From the IMG/VR virus record IMGVR_UViG_3300008952_000303, positions 1 to 23,902 of that record: a stretch of DNA of 23,902 bases. One strand, 5' to 3'. Below, piece by piece: positions 3,639 to 9,912 of this stretch. This DNA is from a virus. The notes beneath the pieces were generated by a model. The model saw nothing but the letters and a program-made list of their open reading frames with translations, was not told the DNA's origin and did no database searches. The position numbers were made by a program, and so were the translations under genes. Numbering within the stretch: the first letter of the stretch is position 1; each line of letters begins with the position of its first letter.

Positions 3639-4187
3639 ATGAGTACAAATTCAGTTGTTGCCTATCTGAGAAGTGATGGGTCAGTTGTTAGTTCGTATGT
3701 CCATTACGATGGATATGAAACTGGTGTCGGAATGACACTTCTGGAACATTATAGTTCTGAAGAATCGGCAGAGAGGGTTTCCTCTGCTGGGTATTTCAGT
3801 TCCCTGTCAGAAGACATGGAAGTTTCCCTTTCAGAGTCAGTTCATACAGAAGAAGCTGAGATCTTTGAGTCAAGGTCTGAGTTTGAAGAATATCTGAGAG
3901 AAAACAGTCACCTTGAGTTTGGGTATCTCTGGACTGAAGGAAGATGGATTGTTTCTACTTGGTCTACTACTGTTTCAGGAATCGGAAGGTTCGCTGAATA
4001 CAGTTCAACTTGGAATGGGTTTTCAGATCTGGTCATTTCCTTTGTTCGTGAAGGACGAAGGACTGTTTCTCGACTGAGATCTTACGGAGATGAATACGCC
4101 GAGTATTCTGAAATCCTTGAAGAAGTGGTTGATAGATACCACAGTTCATCTATGAAAGAAATTGCGAGAGAAGCTATGTCTGCGTAG
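3639..4187 (+). CDS. conserved hypothetical phage protein, 182 aa
   Basis: ATG 3639 lies 7 nt after GGAG (3628-3631). The N-terminus has TNSVVAYL, YVHYDGYETGVGMTLLEHYS (about 21-40) and GYFSSLSEDM (about 51-60). From memory, a family of uncharacterised phage proteins carries a similar sequence (HWDGYPEGVG-LLEHY followed by GDISSL), and this is probably a member. The rest is unusually rich in Ser and Glu, with aromatic residues in the middle (EFGYLWTEGRWIVSTW). No catalytic site is recognised. It stands alone between the strongest promoter in the window and a strong terminator, so it should be highly expressed early in infection. Confidence 0.85.
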   Translation: MSTNSVVAYLRSDGSVVSSYVHYDGYETGVGMTLLEHYSSEESAERVSSAGYFSSLSEDMEVSLSESVHTEEAEIFESRSEFEEYLRENSHLEFGYLWTEGRWIVSTWSTTVSGIGRFAEYSSTWNGFSDLVISFVREGRRTVSRLRSYGDEYAEYSEILEEVVDRYHSSSMKEIAREAMSA

Positions 4188-4221
4188 TTTCATACATACT
4201 TGGATTTACTTTCATTTTTGA

Positions 4222-4253
4222 GGGGAACACTTTCGGGTGTTCCCCCTTTTTTT
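4222..4253 (+). terminator. strong intrinsic terminator at the early/late boundary
   Basis: GGGGAACAC (4222-4230), loop TTTCGG, GTGTTCCCC (4237-4245), then C and seven T (4247-4253). A perfect 9-bp stem with a full U-tract makes this the clearest terminator in the window. It separates the sigma70-promoter units upstream from the late structural genes downstream. Confidence 0.9.
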
Positions 4254-4268
4254 AGGCCCACTTATTAG

Positions 4269-4276
4269 AATAAATA
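4269..4276 (+). promoter_or_regulatory. T4-type late promoter box, one mismatch (AATAAATA)
   Basis: AATAAATA differs from the T4 late consensus TATAAATA only in its first base. It lies just past the boundary terminator and ahead of the gp5-like gene. In T4 the box spans about -13 to -6, which would place +1 at about 4282, the first base of the gp5-like start codon. Exact matches occur at 7581 and 13311. Confidence 0.5.
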
Positions 4277-4281
4277 TTCTT

Positions 4282-5631
4282 ATGGAAAATGCATCTTATT
4301 TTATGGGTAAAGATGGTTTCAATTGGTTCGTTGGAGTAGTTGAAGATCGTCAAGATCCAGAACATTGTAGTAGAGTTCGTGTTAGGGCTTTAGGGTATCA
4401 TACTGAGAATACCTCTAAAATTCCTACATCCGATTTACCTTGGGCCCATGTAATGATGCCAGTCACAGCTGGTGGTAATTCTGGTATTGGTGTTTCACCT
4501 CATTTTCTTCTGGAAGGTACTTGGGTTCTGGGATTCTTTAGAGATCCTGCAATGCAGGAACCTATTATTTTAGGTACATTGCCAGGAAAGAATACAGGAA
4601 GTCCGTCAGAATTTACAGAAATAGCCTCAAGTGAAGCTGGTGGATTTTCTAAAGGGGGTGGATTTAAAGATCCTAATAGTAAATACCCAACATCATCTTA
4701 TGTGAATATGGCAGATACCAATCTGCTTGCACAAAATGATCCTAGTGATACTTCGAGTGGTTGGGACTTTTCCAAGTTTACTCAAGCTCATGCTTCTTAT
4801 GCCATTAAGGGCGGTTCTGACAAAAATGATAAAGTTCATACTAAATGGAAATATCTTGTTGGAAAATCCTTAAAAGAAACAGAATTACAACAAGAACCAT
4901 CTACTCAGGAAAAATCTGCCTATCCTTTCAATCATGTATTTGAATCAGAGAGTGGACATTATGTAGAGTTTGATGATACAGAAGGAAATGAAAGAATCCA
5001 AATTTTCCATAGATTAGGTACATTTTTTGAAATTGATAAGGGTGGTAATGTTGTCCTCAAGACTCCCGATCATGTTAATATGACTACTATTATTGGAGGA
5101 AATCAAGATACTTATATTAAAGGAAATTATTCTTTGACTGTTGATGGAAATATGAATATACATTGTACAGGAGAAGAAACTAGGGATGGGGCTAAATCTT
5201 CAATTGGGTCTGATCCTCTAGGAACAGTTTCTTATGTCATATCCAAAGGAAATTTGTATGAAACTATCACAGAAGGAAATAGAGAAACTACGATAACTGC
5301 TGGAACGGAAACAGTAACCATTGAGGGGGCTGTTATACACACTTACAATAATACTCTTACCGAAACAATTACTGGAGCGGTTGCCCAGACATATTCAGAT
5401 ACATGGACACAAGATGTATCTAAAGCTGTTTCTCAAACCTTTAGTGATACATGGACTATTGATGTATCTAAAGCCGTTACACAAACTTTTGGAGCCGCTC
5501 TCAAAACAGAAATTACTGGTGCAACAAATATTGAAAGTACTGGTGCATTAACAATTAAGACCTCTGCGGCGTTGACAGCCGAAGCATCTGCTGCTACAAC
5601 GATCAAAGGTGCAACAGTGAGTTTTAACTAA
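4282..5631 (+). CDS. 5: gp5-like baseplate central spike/hub protein, lysozyme domain absent
   Basis: A 449-aa homolog of T4 gp5, the trimeric spike at the baseplate centre. Residues 10-110 form the OB-fold domain, with NWFVGVVEDR (14-23) identical to T4 gp5 as I recall it, followed by RVRV-, LPW and SGIG landmarks. Residues 130-150 match the T4 linker (GFKDPNSKYP, DTNLL). The C-terminal part restarts at about 228 with FNHVFESESGHYVEFDDTEG, like T4's ETESGH-EFDDTPG. It continues as a triple beta-helix of V/I-x-G repeats. The T4 lysozyme domain between these parts is missing, which explains the length (T4: 575 aa); I recall the same in cyanophages. The ATG at 4282 was chosen because a GTG at 4237 lies within the terminator. 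No ribosome site is visible; ATG 4303 is an alternative. Confidence 0.92.
   Translation: MENASYFMGKDGFNWFVGVVEDRQDPEHCSRVRVRALGYHTENTSKIPTSDLPWAHVMMPVTAGGNSGIGVSPHFLLEGTWVLGFFRDPAMQEPIILGTLPGKNTGSPSEFTEIASSEAGGFSKGGGFKDPNSKYPTSSYVNMADTNLLAQNDPSDTSSGWDFSKFTQAHASYAIKGGSDKNDKVHTKWKYLVGKSLKETELQQEPSTQEKSAYPFNHVFESESGHYVEFDDTEGNERIQIFHRLGTFFEIDKGGNVVLKTPDHVNMTTIIGGNQDTYIKGNYSLTVDGNMNIHCTGEETRDGAKSSIGSDPLGTVSYVISKGNLYETITEGNRETTITAGTETVTIEGAVIHTYNNTLTETITGAVAQTYSDTWTQDVSKAVSQTFSDTWTIDVSKAVTQTFGAALKTEITGATNIESTGALTIKTSAALTAEASAATTIKGATVSFN
5338..5529 (+). repeat. 16-residue beta-helix repeats in the gp5-like protein
   Basis: Residues 353-416 are four consecutive 16-residue units: HTYNNTLTETITGAVA, QTYSDTWTQDVSKAVS, QTFSDTWTIDVSKAVT, QTFGAALKTEITGATN. 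The middle pair (DNA 5386-5433 and 5434-5481) is nearly identical in protein and clearly related in DNA, suggesting recent duplication. Sixteen residues equal two of the octapeptide steps of the T4 gp5 spike beta-helix, so copy number would change needle length. Confidence 0.75.
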
Positions 5632-6392
5632 TGCCCGCCAGACCTCAATATATGACGATGCACACTGTTACTGTAGTAGGAGATGATGGTGGGGATGTCC
5701 TTGATGCATCAATAACCCCACCTACTCCTATAACCGAGCCACCACTTAATAATAAAACATCTTTTACAATGACTACTCCGGCAGTAATGTCGGTAACAGA
5801 AGCTATAAATTTACCCTTTACTGCTCCACCAGCTGGTGGTCCAGGCACTCCATTAGATGGTTTAGAAGAACTTGCAGGCCCTATAATAACTTTAAATTCT
5901 GTTTCAATGCCCAGTTCATATTTGGGAGATTCTTTAAGTGGACTCAATCATCCATCAACATTACCAACTACTGCAACTGGTACTTTTGATATATTCCCAG
6001 ATATTAAAATAAAGATAGAAAATGATGGTGTCGTTGCTGTAGCAGGAGTTGGTACTTCAGTTACAACTGCAACGATTGAGGGAGATATTTTAGAATTAAA
6101 TGATTGGGTTGTGCCTTGGACTCCTGAAGCATATATTCCAAAATTTAATGGATCGGATTATGCAAAAGTTAAAAGTGAAGGGTATGGTAGAGATAATGGA
6201 GAATTTATTATAACTTTTGAGTTAGGTTTTGGGTTAAAACCACCACTTGCAGCTCATGCTAGTTCTACTACTGCAACTTTTACTATAAAAATCCTAAATA
6301 ACTTTAGTACAGATAGGGATCGGTATAAACAAGATTATGAAAATGCATATAAGAGTTTAGATGCAGTTCCCGATCCTAGCACATGGCAATAA
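5631..6392 (+). CDS. unrecognised spike-cluster protein, 253 aa
   Basis: The ATG at 5631 shares its A with the stop of the gp5-like gene (TAATG), so translation is coupled. The first 90 residues are rich in Pro, Thr and Gly (ITPPTPITEPP, LPFTAPPAGGPGTP) and look disordered. From about 115 a beta-rich domain follows (GTFDIFPDIKIKIENDGVV, then FIITFELGFGL and TATFTIKIL). It ends in a charged helix (DRDRYKQDYENAYKSL). I do not recognise it. Lying between the spike protein and the PAAR tip protein suggests a structural or assembly role at the baseplate hub, but this rests on position only. Confidence 0.75.
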   Translation: MPARPQYMTMHTVTVVGDDGGDVLDASITPPTPITEPPLNNKTSFTMTTPAVMSVTEAINLPFTAPPAGGPGTPLDGLEELAGPIITLNSVSMPSSYLGDSLSGLNHPSTLPTTATGTFDIFPDIKIKIENDGVVAVAGVGTSVTTATIEGDILELNDWVVPWTPEAYIPKFNGSDYAKVKSEGYGRDNGEFIITFELGFGLKPPLAAHASSTTATFTIKILNNFSTDRDRYKQDYENAYKSLDAVPDPSTWQ

Positions 6393-6404
6393 TAAGGAGA
6401 TAAT

Positions 6405-6710
6405 ATGGCCGGATCAATGGCAAGAGTAGGTGATCAAACTTCTGGACATGGACCATACCCACCAAATGTACTTGGTGGTCCAGGCGCCCCTAGTGTTATG
6501 TTAAATGGAGCTGCGGCCGCAGTAGTGGGTGATGGAACAGTATCACCTTGTGTGGCACCAAATTCACCAGTTCTCAATGGCACTATAACTCAAGGTTCTC
6601 CTACTGCAACCGCTGAAGGTAAAAAGATTGCGAGAATAGGTGATATGCTTTCATGTGGTTGTATGATTGTAGGTGGTGGATCTACTGTAGGTGCAGGAAG
6701 TGGTGCATAA
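6405..6710 (+). CDS. 5.4: PAAR-repeat spike tip protein (T4 gp5.4-like)
   Basis: ATG 6405 follows AAGGAG (6394-6399). The 101-residue product has the PAAR pattern: SMARVGDQTSGHG at 4-16, VMLNGAAAAVVGDG (31-44), TITQGSPTATAEGKKIARIGD (60-80), then SCGC at 83-86. H15, C49, C84 and C86 are candidate metal ligands; PAAR tips usually bind one metal with His/Cys near the apex. The family forms a small cone on the end of VgrG/gp5 spikes and pierces the outer membrane. Its place two genes after the gp5-like spike agrees. The length is typical for a bare PAAR tip without a toxin extension. Confidence 0.9.
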   Translation: MAGSMARVGDQTSGHGPYPPNVLGGPGAPSVMLNGAAAAVVGDGTVSPCVAPNSPVLNGTITQGSPTATAEGKKIARIGDMLSCGCMIVGGGSTVGAGSGA

Positions 6711-6844
6711 TGGCTAAGGCAAAGTCATTAGTTAAAATTAAAACATCACCTAAGAAAACTTCTATAGGTAAGAGTCGGAGATCTAGACCTTTGAATAAAC
6801 ACAAAAGACGAAACTGGAAGCGATATCGTGGACAGGGCCGCTAG
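6710..6844 (+). CDS. 44-aa extremely basic peptide
   Basis: The ATG at 6710 shares its A with the PAAR stop (TAATG), and the frame ends at TAG 6842-6844, overlapping the next gene by 17 nt. The product has 18 Lys/Arg and no Asp or Glu in 44 residues (for example RRSRPLNKHKRRNWKRYRGQ). Tight coupling on both sides argues for a real gene. It could bind nucleic acid, act as a disordered linker in the hub, or be a peptide cargo. It resembles histone-like or ribosomal-type basic tails only in composition. No homolog is recognised. Confidence 0.55.
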   Translation: MAKAKSLVKIKTSPKKTSIGKSRRSRPLNKHKRRNWKRYRGQGR

Positions 6845-7247
6845 GGACGAACTGAGAACTGGGTTTGAACTTCAGATTCGTCATATGTTTTATAGAAAAC
6901 CAGAGTTCCCATTTCTCCCATCAATGGGGTGTCATCATGTATTCTTTCCAGTAAAGAATGAGGAACATGATTTTGGGTATTTGATATTAGAATGGGAATG
7001 TCTTCCAGGCCAAATGTGGAATTGGGTAGGAACATGGGTAGATACAGAAGAGGAGTTAAAGAATTATAAGTATAAGAGAGAAGGTATTGAGTCTATAGTG
7101 GATATGCCTAAAATGATTAGGATATTTGCAGAACACATGGCTCAAGTTCATCATAGAGAGATGATGAGGAGAAAGGAGTTAGAAAAAGACGATTGGAAGG
7201 ATTGGGTAGAGCTTCAAAAGTCAACTCCTAAACCCTATTTGAATTGA
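6828..7247 (+). CDS. unrecognised protein in the hub cluster, 139 aa
   Basis: The GTG at 6828 is chosen because GGAAG (6816-6820) lies 7 nt upstream. The first in-frame ATG, at 6885, has no such site and would drop 19 residues. The protein is rich in aromatic residues and histidine (MFYRKPEFPFLP, GCHHVFFPV, GQMWNWVGTWV). The C-terminal half is helical and charged (FAEHMAQVHHREMMRRKELE). It has no membrane segment. I do not recognise it and it does not resemble T4 gp53. Its place among baseplate genes suggests a late structural or assembly role, unproven. Confidence 0.7.
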   Translation: MDRAARDELRTGFELQIRHMFYRKPEFPFLPSMGCHHVFFPVKNEEHDFGYLILEWECLPGQMWNWVGTWVDTEEELKNYKYKREGIESIVDMPKMIRIFAEHMAQVHHREMMRRKELEKDDWKDWVELQKSTPKPYLN

Positions 7248-7252
7248 ATGAC

Positions 7253-7564
7253 ATGGAATTTAATAATCAAACTGAAATGGCAAAAGAACAACCTAAAGGA
7301 AATGGCGACAAACATGAGCCGATTGAAAAACGAAAAAAGTGGAATTTTGTAGCACGATTTATTATAAGTGGTATTGTATTTTCTATTTTCTTTATATTGA
7401 TATACGTTCTGTTTTTTGAGACAGTTAATGATACATATCGAGATCTCATCAATATTTTGATTGGTACTTATGTAGCCGTATTAACCAAGACAGCTGACTA
7501 TTGGTTCAAGGAGAAAGACGATCCTGAGCATAAGGAATCGCAAACTCTCCATGATAAAGAATAA
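7253..7564 (+). CDS. two-helix membrane protein, holin-like
   Basis: ATG 7253 gives 103 residues. In-frame alternatives are TTG 7244, which overlaps the previous stop, and ATG 7277. After a hydrophilic N-terminus ending EKRKKW there is a hydrophobic helix (FVARFIISGIVFSIFFILIY, about 32-51, running on for a few residues). A short DTYRDL turn follows, then a second helix (LINILIGTYVAVLTKTADYW) and a charged tail. The second segment recalls small phage holin-type membrane proteins with an L-x-x-LIG-x-aromatic pattern before a charged tail. A lysis role is possible but equally the protein may be a membrane factor of unknown job. It closes the spike cluster, with a late promoter 16 nt beyond. Confidence 0.7.
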   Translation: MEFNNQTEMAKEQPKGNGDKHEPIEKRKKWNFVARFIISGIVFSIFFILIYVLFFETVNDTYRDLINILIGTYVAVLTKTADYWFKEKDDPEHKESQTLHDKE

Positions 7565-7580
7565 GAGGTAGGTGATCTCC

Positions 7581-7588
7581 TATAAATA
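7581..7588 (+). promoter_or_regulatory. T4-type late promoter (TATAAATA)
   Basis: An exact TATAAATA, the T4 late (gp55) consensus, in the short gap ahead of gp25. Expected start is about 7594, leaving a 13-nt leader that contains AGGGG before the ATG at 7607. It likely drives gp25, gp6 and the following gene. Confidence 0.75.
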
Positions 7589-7606
7589 ATAACATAGGGG
7601 AATACT

Positions 7607-8029
7607 ATGCCTTGGGATGCAAGTCAACAAAACGAAAAAAGATCAAGTCGGATCTATAGAGATCTGAACTTAAATTTTAATGCCCATCCAATTACTGGTG
7701 ATGTAGCATCAATTACGGATGTGAATGCAATTAAGCGTTCTATTCGTAATCTTTTACTCACTAATCACTACGATAGGCCGTTCCATCCTGAGATCGGTTC
7801 TAATATTTCCCAATTACTATTTGAAAATTTTGGTATTATTACTGGTACTATGCTATCCAAAGAGATAGAAGATATGATTACCAATTATGAGCCTAGAGCT
7901 ATGGTGGAAACAGTAGAAACTTTTCCTGTACCAGATACTAATACCTACGATGTTCGGATCTATTTTTATGTGGAAAATATGCCTGCCGAACTACAAGAAA
8001 TGCAAACATTTTTAGAAGCGGTACGATAA
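7607..8029 (+). CDS. 25: gp25-like baseplate wedge protein
   Basis: A 140-aa protein, close to T4 gp25 (132 aa). Landmarks of the gpW/gp25 family are the NAHPITGDVASITDVNAIKR strand-helix start (about 25-44), the HYDRPFHPEIGSNISQLLFE core (about 54-73), a YEPRAMVE block near 99-106, and a terminal YDVRIYFYVE strand. gp25 is a small wedge subunit that clamps gp6 and helps nucleate the sheath; homologs are found in other contractile systems. It has its own late promoter and a good AGGGG site, and its stop is one base from the gp6 start (TAATATG). Confidence 0.92.
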   Translation: MPWDASQQNEKRSSRIYRDLNLNFNAHPITGDVASITDVNAIKRSIRNLLLTNHYDRPFHPEIGSNISQLLFENFGIITGTMLSKEIEDMITNYEPRAMVETVETFPVPDTNTYDVRIYFYVENMPAELQEMQTFLEAVR

Positions 8030-8030
8030 T

Positions 8031-9911
8031 ATGGCTATCAATTCAAAGGGAAAAATAGAAATTACTGATCTGGATTTTGATGCAGTCAAAAATAATTTCA
8101 AGACTTTCTTATCACAACAAACTCAATTTTCAGACTATAATTTTGAAGGATCTGGAATGGCAGTTCTCATGGATCTTCTTGCATATAATACTCATTACCA
8201 AGCATTCCATGCAAATATGCTTGCAAATGAAATGTTCTTGGATTCTTCATTACTTAGAGCTAGTGCAGTATCTCATGCAAAGTCTTTGGGGTATCTTCCA
8301 GCCTCCATGAGAGCATCAACCGCAACTATTTCAGTTACAGTTAAAGGTGTTCCTATTACACAGACTTCTCTTACATTGTCATCGGGTGCGGTTTTCACAA
8401 CTACTTTAGATTCAGTTAATTATCAATTTGTAACAACTACAGATCATACTGCCACATCTGATACAGGGACTTTCCAATTTGATGAGGTTAAAGTTTACGA
8501 GGGAACATGGTCCTCTTTTAATTATACAGTAAACTCTTCTAATTTAGAACAACAATTTATTATCCCATCGGCCCGAGCTGATACTAATACACTTAGAGTT
8601 CGGGTGCAGACTTCATCTTCAGATACTACTACAGAAACCTATACTCTGAATACAGATTATACAACTTTAACTTCTACTTCAAAGGTATATTTTTTGCAAG
8701 AGGTTGAGAATGGTAGATTTGAGGTATACTTTGGCGATGGAGTTTTTGGATATAAACCTATAGATGGTAATATTGTTATATTGGATTATGTGGTTACGAA
8801 TGGAGATCTTGCTGATGGAGCATCTGCATTTACTTCAGCTTCAACAGTAGGTGGATATTCCAATGTGACTGCATTAACAACATCATCAGCTTCAGGTGGA
8901 GGTATAGGTGAAACAGTAGACTCAATTAAGTTTAATGCACCTTTAAAATATGCATCACAAGGAAGAGCTGTCACACCAGATGATTATAAGTCTATTCTTC
9001 CAAGTGTATATTCAAATATAAAATCAGTACAGGTTTGGGGTGGTGAAGATAATGATCCTGCAATTTACGGAAGGGTTTATATTTCTATCAGACCAAAAAC
9101 TGGATCTTCATTGACTACCACAACCAAGAATCAGATCATAACAAGTTTGAAAAATTACAATGTGGCCTCAATAACTCCTGTTATTGTTGATCCAGAGATA
9201 CTTCAACTCGTTCTATCTACTACAGTGAAATATAATTCAACTCTTACTACCAAGACCAATTCAGATTTAAAGGCATTGGCAGAAACAACAATTTCTACAT
9301 TCAATACAAATAATCTTGAGAAATTTGATGCAGTATTCAGGCATTCAAATCTACTTAAAGAACTCGATGCAACTGATGTATCAATATTGTCAAGTACAGT
9401 TGCAGTAAAATTAAAAAGATCTATTTCTTTGACACTAGGAACATCTACCAAGTATACAATAAATTTCAATAATACAGCATATCACCCAGCAGCTGGATGG
9501 ACACAGACTGTAGTGGAATCTGGTGGATTCTATTTGTCTGGAAATACAAATGTTCAGTATATAGATGATGATGGAAATGGTAATATTAGAACTTTCTATC
9601 TGTTAGGTGGTACTACAAAGACAATCACTAATGCAGCTGCAGGAACTATTAATTATACCACAGGACAAATAGTTCTCACTTCATTTAATATTACAGCGGT
9701 AGTTTCATCTTCTGGAAAATTGGATATTACAATCAAACCAGATTCAAATGATGTTATACCTGTCAGAAATCAAGTTGTTGAAATTGATACTGTATCGAGT
9801 ACAGTTACGGCTGAGATTGATACGTTTGCAACAGGTGAATCAATTGCCGGTGTAGGTTACACCACAAAAAGTTCGACAGCCGCAGTAGGAAGCGCATACA
9901 CAACTTCATAA
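8031..9911 (+). CDS. 6: gp6-like baseplate wedge protein
   Basis: A 626-aa protein, near T4 gp6 (660 aa), the wedge subunit that dimerises to join neighbouring wedges into a ring. The N-terminus has the family signature: FEGSGMAVLMDLLAYNTHYQ (about 41-60), then ANEMFLDSSLLRASAV and SLGYLP. A central Baseplate_J-type block includes YFGDGVFGYKPIDGN (about 234-248) and YASQGRAVTPDDYKSILP (about 306-323). The C-terminus is Ser/Thr/Val-rich beta sequence. It begins one base after gp25 and ends one base before the next gene, with no clear ribosome site, so translation is probably coupled. Identity is supported by both motifs and order. Confidence 0.92.
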   Translation: MAINSKGKIEITDLDFDAVKNNFKTFLSQQTQFSDYNFEGSGMAVLMDLLAYNTHYQAFHANMLANEMFLDSSLLRASAVSHAKSLGYLPASMRASTATISVTVKGVPITQTSLTLSSGAVFTTTLDSVNYQFVTTTDHTATSDTGTFQFDEVKVYEGTWSSFNYTVNSSNLEQQFIIPSARADTNTLRVRVQTSSSDTTTETYTLNTDYTTLTSTSKVYFLQEVENGRFEVYFGDGVFGYKPIDGNIVILDYVVTNGDLADGASAFTSASTVGGYSNVTALTTSSASGGGIGETVDSIKFNAPLKYASQGRAVTPDDYKSILPSVYSNIKSVQVWGGEDNDPAIYGRVYISIRPKTGSSLTTTTKNQIITSLKNYNVASITPVIVDPEILQLVLSTTVKYNSTLTTKTNSDLKALAETTISTFNTNNLEKFDAVFRHSNLLKELDATDVSILSSTVAVKLKRSISLTLGTSTKYTINFNNTAYHPAAGWTQTVVESGGFYLSGNTNVQYIDDDGNGNIRTFYLLGGTTKTITNAAAGTINYTTGQIVLTSFNITAVVSSSGKLDITIKPDSNDVIPVRNQVVEIDTVSSTVTAEIDTFATGESIAGVGYTTKSSTAAVGSAYTTS

Positions 9912-9912
9912 T

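Noticed and set aside
4237-4281. GTG start at 4237 for the gp5-like protein
   Set aside because: The codons fall in the terminator arm and U-tract and lie upstream of the late promoter box. The extra residues do not match gp5 homologs.
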